From: Acarospora socialis
Taxonomy: Eukaryota > Ascomycota > Lecanoromycetes > Acarosporales > Acarosporaceae
DNA length: 64,000 bases
Assembly: GCA_025617375.2 (NCBI GenBank)
Contig: JAMYGW020000001.1
Span: forward strand, 1,736,001-1,800,000
Direction: 5' to 3'
Shown here: positions 1 to 10,950 of the stretch, one piece after another
Numbering within the stretch: the first letter of the stretch is position 1
How the letters are laid out: every line of letters starts with the position of its first letter
Notes under the pieces: generated by a model
What the model was told of the DNA's origin: nothing
Databases searched by the model: none
Seen by the model: only the letters and a program-made list of their open reading frames with translations
Position numbers and translations under genes: made by a program

Positions 1-1703
1 GGCAGGCAGAGTAGCGGAATACCTGTTCCCAGATAACTAGCCAATGAAGATGCGCAATCCGGTTGACAGCGAAGGGTTATACCGTCGATGTGACCATAGC
101 TGATGAAGCCATAACTGCCAACACATGAAGTGTTTACCGAGAAGGGCATCTGAACAAGAACAAGAAGACAACGCCAAAGCTGCCACATTACGGCCGTAGA
201 CCTGGCTTGTATCCAATAAGGGCTTGTGGTGTGAGAGATGCTGATGGTCACCAGGATACCGCTAGTAGTGAAATATCACACGAAATACCGCACCAGAAGC
301 CATGATCCTCCAGAATATCTCCGTAACCATGGTTCCGGCAACAAAGAACGGGGGAAGGCGAAGAATACACTCCGCCCTCAAAGCGAATGGTTTTGCACTG
401 CCTGAAAGCAAAGAAGGATAGATATATGGTATTGAACCTACATCTAATGCAACGCGTCGGGCAAGAGAGAAGATACACTGCGTCAGACTCAGGACTAGGC
501 TCAAGGAAGGACTAAGCGAGATCTGTAGAGTAGTTAGTTCGGATTCGCGGGGCAGCGAAGAGAATCTAGAGACCCTCAGCGCGAACAAGGAGTCCTGATT
601 TGAGCGACGCCAAACGTATCGAGAGCATCACCAAAGACATTGGCAATGACGACAGTCCCACAGGCTCCGGCGAAGAGGACGACGGCCAAAACCTATACGG
701 CAACGAAGCCAAATTGCTAGGAATCAACAAGGTAGACTTCTCTCGTCTCGCAACGGAGAGTCAGATATAGAACCATTCGTCAACCGGGAGAGCCCTTAGG
801 ACAAAGTAGGCCTTAGGACAGAGTGTGACTGACGATGAATCCTTGAACAGCCATGGGGATGCGGTCATGATAGACTGACTTTTCAATACGAACCACCGTG
901 ACATAGTCATTGCAAGCAGCTCCAAGCCAAATACCACTAAACAGCATAAGATAACAATGAAACAGAGGTGCTTTAGCCTTCTCCTACATCTGCCTGCCAC
1001 ACCTTTCGACGGTATCTGCAGGTGGATACGGAAGAAATGATGGTTTCGTAGCGGCGTGCTTAAAGGCAGTGAATAATGTAAATGGATGATGGCGACCCAA
1101 CTTGACCGTCACAGGGACAGCCATGAACAGGTTCGTATCGCTGCTGGTGTTCTGTCTTCTGTGGCTGGTGTGCTCAATAGCAATGGTAAAGTTAAAGCAC
1201 TATGTCCTTCCTAAGTGCAACAGGATACAAACGATGACCTGAAAACGTTTGCAATTACAGTCCTCTCCTTGAAGTATCGAATGTCATGGAACAAGGAAAG
1301 CCAGCTTGTCGCCCGATCGAGGTTAAGGGGCTATGTATCACGTGCTTTAGTGCGAGGATACAAGAGGGGAGCCGGCATACACATGTGTACGGATATTCTT
1401 GCTGAGAATGATCGGTGCTTCGTATTCCGACATCGATTCGTCCCCGACGGATGGATAAAGAAGTCAAAGACCTCACAGGTACGGGACAACTATTGGACGT
1501 GCTCCCAAAGCCTTAACCAAGCTCTAATACAAGCCCCTTTTCCCCTTGAACCATAACATGCTCCCATAATTTCCCGCAGTTCGAAAGAGCCCAGCGGTCC
1601 AAAGACAGAACAACCACCCCCAGTAACCCAGATCAAAGATGTTGATGCCAATAGATACCCGACCAACCACCACGCCCCTGCACACCAAGACCCTCAATCA
1701 AGT
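1..1703. other. Left edge, no supported gene
   Basis: No complete gene is visible. One short plus-strand stretch at about 590-772 has coding-like composition (acidic, Gly/Asp/Asn-rich, ending in a stop) and could be the last exon of a gene, because an acceptor-like CAG precedes it at about 580. No upstream exon joins to it and I recognise no family. A second short frame at 1122-1238 starts with ATG and encodes a hydrophobic N-terminus, but it is under 40 residues. Everything else looks like intergenic DNA. Confidence 0.3.
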
Positions 1704-3804
1704 TCAAGTACCGGTACTCCTCCCTGCCTCATCCTCGGCTGCAGCCTCAGCCAGACTCGCCACGACTCTTCGGCCTGAAGCCCTCCCCGCGCTGCCGTCG
1801 AAGACGAAGGGCCCGGCATCGTTCCTCGGCGTCATCGGACCTTCCGGCCCTGGCGGTTCGCCGGGTGTAGGCGTTGCAACGCGCAGTGTGTTTGAGGGCT
1901 CGCTCTGTCGGGTGTTGTCGCCTTCATGCGATATGCTGGGGCTACTGGGACCTCGTGGTGAAGGCGGTGTTCGGTCAGTGGGTCTTGTGGCTTTGATGCC
2001 GCGCTGGAGCATGGAGGTACCTGACACGTTTCGCCGGGAGAGGAGGCTCGATGAAGAATCAAGTTCGGCGGTAGTAGGTTGCTCAAGCGTCTCAAGAGAT
2101 GCAGTATTGCCTCCGGTAGGTAACTCGGCTTCACCACCACTAGGGTCTGCGTTCCGTTGCACCGGCAAACCATCTGCAGGCTGCGCAACTTCGATCCCGG
2201 TAGGTGTTCCGATAGGAACGTGCTCAATGTTGGGCTTGGGATTTCCAGCTCCGGTGGAATCAGGGCTGTCATGCGCCTCATCGTCTGATTGCTCTTGGTA
2301 GTCATACGGATCATCGACATCGGCTTCGAGGTCGGCAACAGCACGGCAGTTGGGACAGAGGAATTGCGGCCATGTTCTGTGGTCGTTTAGTATGGGTCGG
2401 ATACATTTATAATGCCACACGTGCGAGCAGGGCGCGACAAACAGCGATTGGCAAGGCTAGATATAAGTCAGTGGTCTGTCTTTCAACTAGGGACACAATC
2501 CGAACATACCGCTACCGACATTAAGCATATTGAGCACTCGGAGGTATGTGTCGACGCAGCATCTGAATCTTTGCTAGGAGCCAGTTTTGCTAAATTCCTC
2601 AAACGCTTGTGCGTGTTCATACTACAAGATGGTTAGCATCATCTCACGGCACAATTCGTATGAGGTAATGTCCGAAGACGTACTTGAAGCTGTTGAGGCC
2701 TTTCTGCCACGCACGGTTGCACTCGACTCTTATCTTCACACATCGGAATATCATCTCCTCACCTCCTCTGAAGTCGATCCCAAGCTGAACGACATCTCCA
2801 TCATTAACGGGGTAGGGTCTCGATTCAACATTGGGCTGGCTTAGCCGTATGTGGTTGAGAAAAGTCCCCGACGAACTCTTCACATCTTTGACGTACCACT
2901 GTCCATTGGAACACCAGAATTCACAGTGTTTCCGGCTAACTACCTTCGATTTGAAGCCGACCAGAGCTGCTGAAGGCGTATTCGGCGCAGGGGTAGGGTT
3001 CGTATCTCGCTCTGAATAACGCCCAACCTTGATCACTGAACTGCTATCAGGCAGTGTCCTAGAGATAGGAGGGAATGCCAGGGATGGTCGGGCAGAGCGA
3101 GGATCCTGATGCGGGATAAAACGGATTGTTGGTAGTTGTGGATTTGCTGAAGATGAAGTTTGGCCATTGGTGTCTTTCGATGGAGTACTACCATGATTTG
3201 CTGCTGGTTCTCCTTCGGCGGTACTTAATAATCTGCCAAAATTAAGGGCCTCTGTTCTGAAGGTTGGGCTTGGGAGCATTGACGCAAGGCGCGATCTTGA
3301 TGGGGTACTGTCGGATCTGTGTCTTGTCATGGCAGCCACGATGTTTGCGTTATCGACAGGTGAGGTTACGTGGTCGTCGGCTGGAACGGACGATGTAGCT
3401 GCAGCGGGACGTATAGACTGTGCTTGTAGAGCTACGCTTGACAGCCCACTGGATCCACCAACGGTTGGCAACCAGCCGCTTGCCGTCTGGATTTCGGTTT
3501 TATTACTCGTAGCCTCCTCGGTAGTAGCAGCTTGCACAGCTTGCTGTTCTTGCGTGTTCTCAGCCGATCCGTTCACACTGCCGTGGTCGGAGGAAGTTTG
3601 GGCAGAGGAGCTGGTCGACCTCTGTAAGCTAAGTCGATGTGACGGGCTATTCGGATGTTGAGAGGAGTGCGATGTAAGGTGGTTGTGAGTATAGCTTCGC
3701 AGATAGCTTAGTCCTCGCAATCTTCCTGTCCGAGAAGTGGTCGGTGATGTCGGAGAACTGGGCACAGGAAAAGTTGACGGAGCTGTTGTAGGCTGTGAGA
3801 ACAT
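1704..3804 (-). CDS. dma1: FHA-RING E3 ubiquitin ligase, Dma1/Chf family
   Basis: Predicted ubiquitin ligase that binds phosphothreonine partners; in yeasts the family controls septins, spindle position and mitotic exit. Exons: 3804-2684, 2621-2510 and 2456-1704, giving 661 residues in frame. ATG 3804 is the first Met; the frame extends upstream only with non-ATG codons. The N-terminus (1-255) is Ser/Thr/Pro-rich. The FHA domain (about 257-362) shows the expected GRYSER, SRKHCEF and SSGTFLN blocks. The RING follows the second and third splices: ECSICL, then APCSHVWHYKCIRP, then LCPNCR, a complete C3H2C3 set. The order FHA then RING and the linker THKRLRNLA fit Dma1. The C-terminal 200 residues are disordered and Pro/Ser-rich. 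It diverges from the MPP alpha gene. Family assignment is firm; cell-cycle role is inferred from yeast. Confidence 0.93.
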
Positions 3805-4476
3805 TGGTTTGTAGAATAAAGCTCTCACGCAATGATTGATCGCGTGAGGTGTAAGAGGACGTCGTCAAACAGTACGCTGCTTGGGCCTGTGGGAAATGGA
3901 CCTGGTCGCCGTACGGGCTGTGACAAGGATTCAGAGACGAGGAATGTGGGGCGAAACGTAGGAGACGAGAGTCTGCCTTGTGTACGTACGAATCGGCGTT
4001 TCGGACTAATTGAGGACTTGGGAAGTAGTGACCTCAGTGGCCGCCCTCTGAAAGTCCTTCTGTTGTGTAACGTTGAACCGCTCTCTAGCTGATACTGGAT
4101 CCCGCCTTGGGAGTTGTAAGCTGAAGGATCATCGGTACAAGTTTGAACTCACTTCGGCTAGGAGCAATACTATGAGTGGTGCTCAACTGATCTCCATGCA
4201 TTGAAGGATCTTTGAGGCAGTAAGTGTGACAGCCCGTATCATTGACTCCCCTTCCCACATCGATGAAAAGGAATGGTAAGGTCAGTGCGATCCAACGGAG
4301 TAACCCATCGGTACGCTCCGAACTCTGGTAGGTCTAGATCACTTTGGAGTCCGGTGATGCTTAGTCACCATCCAGACCTGAAGCTACCCGGCGCAAACTG
4401 TTCCGATGTCCTTTGAATGCATCTAGAGATCCAAGAACTGTCTCGCACAGTATATTCTAGGGCTGAGATAGTTAAA
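3805..4476. promoter_or_regulatory. Divergent promoter, dma1 / MPP alpha
   Basis: A 672-bp non-coding stretch separates the start codons of the FHA-RING gene (-) and the MPP alpha gene (+), so it must hold both promoters and both 5' leaders. I see no long open frame with family features and no clear TATA box. Confidence 0.6.
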
Positions 4477-6371
4477 ATGATCAGTCCGATGTCAAAGCGC
4501 GGTCTTGCTCGAACGTTCCCGATAGTAAAGGCATCTGCGTCTGTCTTGCCACGCCACTCCTCGAGAAATCTAGCTACGGTTGTCGAGGCTGTCGAGAAGG
4601 TAATAGTTCTAGCTCTTCTGCGTGTATATACAGAATTCCATGACTGACACCGACGGCTCAGGATCCTGCAGAACTTGATCAAATCACAACCCTCCCTAAT
4701 GGTGTTCGTGTGGCGACAGAAGCCCTCCCAGGCCCTTTCTCTGGGATCGGAGTCTACGTTGATGCTGGGTCAAGATACGAGAACGAGAGTCTCCGAGGTG
4801 TCAGCCATATCATCGATCGTTTGGCCTTCAAGGTAAGCTCAGATGGTCGTTGGAACCCTTCTTGGATTCTGGGTTAACACTTCCATATGCAGTCCACAAC
4901 GACACGGACTGCCGACCAGATGCTGGAGTCCCTCGAAGCCCTTGGTGGCAACATACAATGCGCTTCCTCTCGAGAGTCTATAATGTACCAAGCCGCAAGT
5001 TTTAACTCGTCTGTCCCTACCACAATAGGGCTTCTTGCAGAGACCATACGCCACCCCTTGATCACGGAAGATGAAGTCCAGCAGCAACTCGAGACTGCAG
5101 ACTACGAGATCGGGGAGATATGGTCGAAAGCTGAGTTAATCCTGCCGGAATTGGTACATATGGCTGCCTACAAGGAGAACACACTGGGGAACCCCCTGTT
5201 ATGTCCGAAAGAGAGGTTAAGCGAAATCGACAAGAGTGTGGTGGAGAGTTACAGGAACACCTTTTTCAAGCCTGAAAGAATGGTCGTGGCGTTTGCTGGT
5301 GTGAAGCACGACGAGGCCCTTAAGCTTACAGAGCGATACTTTGGGGATATGCGGAAACAGCAAGGGCCATCACTCTCCGACCAGGGCTCGAATTTCAGCG
5401 CCACGAACAGCGACTCGTCGTCAATATACTCATCATCATCAACATCGTCACCGTCATCGTCATACTCGTCACCAGCCAGCTCACCATCCTCCTCGCCATC
5501 TCAACCGTCTAAACTCCTCTCGAAGATACCCTTCCTCAAGAACATATCAACCTCAGCACCCCACCACGCCTCCGTCTCCTCTTTCAACCCGTCTCCGCTA
5601 CAGCCCCCATCTCCGCTTGACCTCACCGCACCATCCCACTACACAGGCGGTTTCGTCGCCCTCCCACCCCTCCCGATACCCCCGAATCCCGCCCTCCCCC
5701 GCCTCTCACACATCCACCTCGCCTTCGAAGCGCTCCCTATCTCCTCGCCAGACATCTACGCCCTCGCCACTCTCCAAACCCTTCTCGGCGGCGGCGGCTC
5801 CTTCAGCGCCGGCGGGCCCGGCAAAGGCATGTACTCGCGCCTGTACACCAACGTCCTGAACCAGCACGGCTGGGTCGAATCCTGCATGGCCTTCAACCAC
5901 TCCTACACCGACTCAGGCCTCTTCGGCATCAGCGCCAGCTGCAGCCCCGCGCGCATCGCGCAGATGCTCGAAGTCATGTGCCGCGAGCTGCAGGCCCTCA
6001 CGCTCGACACCGGCTTCTCCGCCCTGCAGACGGCGGAAGTCAACCGCGCCAAGAACCAGCTACGCTCCTCCCTGCTCATGAACCTCGAGAGCCGGATGGT
6101 GGAGCTCGAGGACCTGGGGAGGCAGGTGCAGGTGCATGGGCGGAAGGTTGGCGTCAAGGAGATGTGTAGGCTCATCGACGCCTTGACGGTGCAGGATCTG
6201 CGGCGCGTTGCGAGACAGGTCGTTGGTGGGCTGGTGCAGAATCCGGGGAAGGGGAGCGGGGCGCCGACGGTGGTGTTGCAGGAGGGCGAGGAGGAGGGCG
6301 TCAAGAGGAGGGAGATCCAGTGGGCGGAGATTCAGCAAAGAATTGCAAGGTGGAAGCTTGGAAGGCGGTAA
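4477..6371 (+). CDS. mas2: Mitochondrial processing peptidase alpha subunit
   Basis: Non-catalytic, presequence-binding subunit of the matrix protease that removes targeting peptides from imported proteins. Exons: 4477-4599, 4662-4832 and 4893-6371, giving 590 residues. ATG 4477 opens a basic, Ser/Arg-rich presequence; the processed part starts near the second exon (LPNGVRVATE). The M16 zinc motif is degenerate, HIIDRLAF instead of HxxEH, as expected for alpha rather than beta. The Gly-rich substrate loop is present (LLGGGGSFSAGGPGKG, about 396-411). Between the N- and C-terminal halves (about residues 260-345) lies a long Ser/Pro-rich insertion that is low complexity in DNA and protein. The family is usually about 480-580 residues, and the insertion explains the extra length. 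Identification is firm. Confidence 0.95.
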
Positions 6372-6995
6372 GGTTTGGAAAATGTATCATATTGTGAGGT
6401 CGTGTTTCGATAGGTTATATTTGGGGCCGAGACAAAGGGCTTATATAGAGGGCTCGGAAGCGCGCTTTGAGCGGGGTCCGTTGCTGTGGGCATAGTGCAG
6501 TGGATCTTGTGCAGTATGACAATCTCCTTTACATGTCGGACTACACTTTTCACATATCCTATTAAACCTTTCTCGGAAAATGCAGGTCAATATAGACTTC
6601 ACGTCATCCTATATGGCAATATTCAAACCAACAACTGAGCGACACCCTCAAAACCTCAAGCGTAATACTTGGGTCGGAGGTATTAGTCTGGGTTCGAATA
6701 GCAACTGAGAGGTATGCTAAGAAATGTATTCTTGGAGGTGGGGATATGGAGACTTGTAGAGTGCATCACACCTCGACAAGTGTTGGCAAACAAGCAACAA
6801 CGTGGTGTCTTGTTCGCGAAGTGTACTATGTATTTATCGGATTTTATTCTCAACTCATTAGGTACTCGTACTCGTACACTGCACGTCCACTAATTCGATC
6901 GCACCGCACCACGGCATCAGAGCTACTTCCTACTGCAGGAAGGGCACACTCGGTATGGTAGTGATGAATATCGCACTGTACTCGAACTGTCGGAA
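6372..6995. other. Convergent intergenic region
   Basis: A 624-bp stretch between the 3' ends of the MPP alpha gene (+) and the Ayg1-like gene (-). It should hold both 3' UTRs and polyadenylation sites. I see no further gene. Confidence 0.5.
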
Positions 6996-8550
6996 TCAGT
7001 TTGCCATGACGCTCTCTAGCCAGGGATAAACGCTTGCGTTGGAAGCAGGGTAGCCCATGTGTAGTAGGTTAGGGAAGAATCTGTAGGAGTTGATTTTGAG
7101 TCAGTTTGTTTCGATATCAACGCGTGTAGCTCCTTTCTTGAAGAAGGCAAACAGGGAGAGGTGTAAGAGATGGACACACCTTGCTTCTTTGGGACTGCCA
7201 TAGTTGAAGAGTAGCAGTGAGTCCTCAATCGGCATCAGACCATCATGTGTCCCCTAACAATTAGTCAGTCAGCTAATATGGCCAAAGGTGGAATGGGGAG
7301 GCGTCAGCGTACGTTGATCAGCAAAAGCCGAGTGCTGTCTTTATTCACAATCCCAGTCTCCACAAGCGAAAAGGTTTTCTGCGACTTCTCTTTGAACTCT
7401 TGCACGCTGTCATAGCCGAATTTCTGGGCCAATGCGGGATTGAGACTGCCAACGATAGACGCAGTCAGTCATCAAGCTCTTAGCGCTGGCGTATATTCGT
7501 CTGTAAATTCCAGTGTATAGCGCACTTACTCGAAAGGATACTCGTGGTCATCTGCCCTCTCCAACCATTGTCGATCGAAAAAGTAATGAATTCCTGCTCC
7601 CTGCGCCACAGATCCTCTCAATTTGTCCTTATGCGTATGTGCAATCCTCACCGCGTAGTACCCACCGGTACTTAGACCCCAAGCCACCACGTTGCTCATG
7701 TCGAAGATCCCCTTCTTGGCCATCCACTTGAATATACTATCCCACAATCGGTCTGGACTTTTAGGATCTTTCGGGTCAGCCGGGCAGTCGGCAGTTCCCG
7801 GAATCTCGGCGATAACGCAGCCCCATCCCCTTTTCACAAACTCGTAGCTCCGTTGCGTGTTGTCGGGACGGTAACCGTCTAGACCGGTGATCAGAAGGAC
7901 GGTGGGGACTCGCTTCTCGGGGCTAGCGGTGGAAGGAACACGGATGTACACCGGGATAGATGGCCCATCGGCTCCGGAGGCGGCCACGTGCGGGATTGAT
8001 TCTTCGTAAACGGGATCAGCCCACCCACGGACGGCTTTGAGATATGCCGCCTTTTGCGCCTCGAACGCTTTCCACTTCACGGCGGAATTCATGATGGGGA
8101 AGCGTGAGATGCGGTATAAACAGGCGACACGAAGGTAGAGCGAAGAAGCCAGAGCAGGGTTTTCAGCCTCACAGGAGGCGGCTTGGTCGAGAAGTTCCGT
8201 GCATTTGGGAAAAAAGGCTTCAGTGTAGGCATCGCCATAAGCGTCGTTGATATTGTTCTGTATGGAAGTCACTACGGGATGTCTGCAGTAGAATCGTCTG
8301 AGACAGAACAAGTGCGCACCTTTATGAGATAGTTGAAGACTGGCTCGAAATCTTCAATACTGCCGTCGTGAAAAGGATAGAGGCCTTTCAAACACTGTCA
8401 AGGCGCGGTCAGCAATCCCCGATTGCAGATTTCGAGGGCGACGATGAATACAGGAAATCGCCATTTCGTCTCCCATAAAGCTTTGATAGATTCGTGATGC
8501 TTGCTTCTGATCGCAAAGGCTTCACCAAGTATCCAGTTTTTCTCCAGCAT
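6996..8550 (-). CDS. ayg1: Ayg1-type polyketide-shortening alpha/beta hydrolase
   Basis: Hydrolase that removes the acyl tail from a hepta- or hexaketide naphthopyrone to yield 1,3,6,8-tetrahydroxynaphthalene, the entry compound of DHN melanin. Six exons: 8550-8452, 8394-8320, 8257-7530, 7445-7313, 7253-7180 and 7080-6996; all splice in phase to 397 residues, close to the roughly 406 of known Ayg1. ATG 8550 gives [12 protein letters not shown], then [11 protein letters not shown], the usual Ayg1 N-terminus. The nucleophile elbow is WGLSTGG (Ser254). By family spacing, Asp349 (in GTHDGLMP) and His377 (in NLLHMGYP) complete the triad. [10 protein letters not shown] and [12 protein letters not shown] are family blocks. 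It diverges from scytalone dehydratase over a 640-bp promoter, which supports a role in pigment synthesis. The substrate chain length cannot be told from sequence. Confidence 0.92.
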
Positions 8551-9190
8551 AATGATCGTCGAGGCTGGCTGCAGTGAGATGATAGGGTCAGAGAAGTTGC
8601 TTGATCGTCCTCAGGCCAAACTTGGTGAACATTTATTTTCAAAAGGGCGTGCTCGACAGGTTTATGCATTGTTAGTAACTCCACAGATCGTCCCCAAGAT
8701 TACAATGATTCCAACCTTTCGGACCAGATTTTGGTGTGGTGGTTTGTGGGATGCAACAGTGCAGACTCGATGTCCGCTACGGACTCCGAATTTAACCTTA
8801 GTAGAGGTAAGCTGCAGCTGCATGCGTTACACAACAAATGTAAAATCAATGATTATTGACGGACTCCGCTGAGCACAAAATGCTGCGTTCTTGACTAAAT
8901 GTATATCGAAAACCAGGAGGTACATTGCTGCACAGGCTATAACGTCGAGTACGCACAAGCGTCCGTCAGGACCGGAGAATACGAAGCGGCGTCAGAACTC
9001 ATGCAATGGGAGGATTTGCGAATTGCGGACAACGGAGAGGCTTGAAGGCCTTCTCGTAATGATCATCTATAAATTCTGTAAGCTGGCCGTCTCTGCTAAG
9101 GAAACTCAAAAATCGATTCCACATTGCCGTACCACGTTTAAGACCGCCTTCATTACACAACAACCCTTGTGACGTCAAAGGCAGCCCATC
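8551..9190. promoter_or_regulatory. Shared promoter of the ayg1 / scytalone dehydratase pair
   Basis: A 640-bp stretch between two divergent start codons of enzymes from one pathway, so co-regulation from a common promoter is likely. Several short open frames occur but none has family features. I could not single out an operator sequence by eye. Confidence 0.6.
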
Positions 9191-10113
9191 ATGTCTTTCT
9201 CAGCGAAGAAGCCAGCTGTGACTTTTGAGGGTACATCACCAGGACCAGGCTACCTGTACCGCAATGTTCTTTGAACTGATCGTGCGCAGAGTATCTCGAA
9301 CTCACAGCGGTGATGTTCAACTGGGGCGATAGCTACGATGCCAAAGTGAGTATCACCGCATAAAGAGCACGACTTCCAGCGACAATGCGCAACTCAGTCT
9401 AATCTCTGAGCCCGTACCGACTCGTGTGATGGGCCTAAATGGCTGAGCTGGGGCCTCCATATATAGGATTGGAAAAGACTTCGCAGCATTATCGCACCCA
9501 CTCTCCTGGTATGTGTTTCACATGCTCTTCCCTTTGGTTGCAACCATAAGTCATTGAATCAAATGTGCCACTCGGCGCCGAGCATCCACTTGCCAAACCA
9601 TCTTCAGCCACAGGCCGCTGCTGATACCAAAGTCAGGTCGACTACCGACTCGTGATGGACGAACGATGGATCTGGGAGGCGATGTCGGCCGAAGACTTTG
9701 TCAATATGATCAGCGACGATGGGTTTCTCGGCGACCCTTGTGTCAAGACGCAGCATCTCCTTGGAGCGACCGAGTGGGAGCGCGTTTCCGACACCGAAGT
9801 GATCGGGCATCACCAACTTCGAGCGGCCCACAACCGCTTCACCGGCCCGGACATGCAGCGCGTTGACCGACGAGGTCACGGACATGCCACCAACGAGCAC
9901 TTCTATAAGAAGGTTGACGGTGTCTGGAAGTTCGCCGGATTACGCCCAACCGTGCGTTGGAACGAGTACGACTTTGAAAAAATATTCAAGGGCATCTCGT
10001 TTGATAATGTGGCCAAGGCGGCAACGGCAAAGCCCATGAACGAACATTCGATCTCTTCGGTTGCTTCAGCGGTGGATGGTGGTGTCAACGGTGCTGGCGT
10101 TCCTGTCCCATAA
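9191..10113 (+). CDS. scd1: Scytalone dehydratase
   Basis: Dehydrates scytalone to 1,3,8-trihydroxynaphthalene and vermelone to 1,8-dihydroxynaphthalene in DHN-melanin synthesis. Four exons: 9191-9230, 9290-9345, 9467-9508 and 9637-10113, giving 204 residues, slightly longer than the well-studied enzyme because of a C-terminal tail. The spliced sequence shows the family blocks in order: FEEYLELTAVMFNW, SYDAKDWKRLRSIIAPTL, VDYRLVMDERWIWEAM, GDPCVKTQH, VIGHHQLR, GHGHATNEHFYKKVDGVWKF and GLRPTVRWNEYDF. The active-site Ser-x-Asn of the reference enzyme appears here as Thr-x-Asn (HATN), a conservative change. Four exons with very short 5' exons explain why only the last is obvious as an open frame. 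It pairs with ayg1 and precedes a Zn2Cys6 regulator. Identification is firm. Confidence 0.95.
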
Positions 10114-10950
10114 ACGGCGAGCAGTGGGCTTTCGTGATGTCACGCCAAGATTGTGTGAAGTTAATAGTTATATATAATTTCTAGTCAGAAATAGCAAACA
10201 TCTTCATACTCATCACACCGCGTCTGCAAAGAGCCAAAATGAACAGATCATCACACTGATACTCATGCCAATGATTGCGGTACCTACCTTAAGCTTTGAG
10301 AGTCTTGAGACAGCTGGGCATAATTAATATTAATCATAAGAGATATAAGCTCGCCTCGCTTCCTCTTGCCTACCTAGGTAGTGAGCATCAGGCAGTGGCT
10401 TCTTTCTTATGTAATCGACGCCAATCTCCAAGACAGTCACAGACTCACAGTAGTTCTATTCATGGATATCTTAAGTTTGGATGAGGCTGGGTGTCAATTA
10501 CGACGCCATGTGGAACAGTTTTCATGTCAGCATCATCTTCGTCCTGATCAGGTTTAGTTAGGCTTTAGATACGGACATCGAGGAAAGGTTACATGTACTC
10601 GAGTACTTCGTCCCGTACACACCATAACGACAGCGTGTGTGTTTCCATTCATGATAAGATACTATACATGTTGCCTTCACATGTACAGCTAGGTGCAAAG
10701 CATCTTGTTCCATTTTCCTCGCGTCACCTCTTACCTGTTACTTCTATACCATGGGTCTACCCTGTGTACACCTATGATCAGTATAAGACGTTGAGTTGTA
10801 CCTGTCAGCTTACTCAATTGCACGAAACCAAGATTCCCATGGGTCGGTGAGGCTACACCTGACAACAGTCAAGAGCGAAGTACTGGAGGCATGATACCGC
10901 AATCGAAGAACAGGCCCCGTGGGAACCTCTCTGCTGCCGACTGATCAGTC
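10114..10950. other. Intergenic region before the cluster regulator
   Basis: An 837-bp stretch holding the scytalone dehydratase 3' UTR and the promoter of the Zn2Cys6 regulator. Small open frames at 10296 and 10593 have no coding character. Nothing else is visible. Confidence 0.5.

Noticed and set aside
1215-1556. 113-codon plus-strand frame
   Set aside because: It starts at a non-ATG codon and has no coding-like pattern.
5341-5859. 172-codon plus-strand frame rich in His, Arg, Pro and Ser
   Set aside because: It is a shadow of the Ser/Pro-rich insertion of the MPP alpha gene in another frame.
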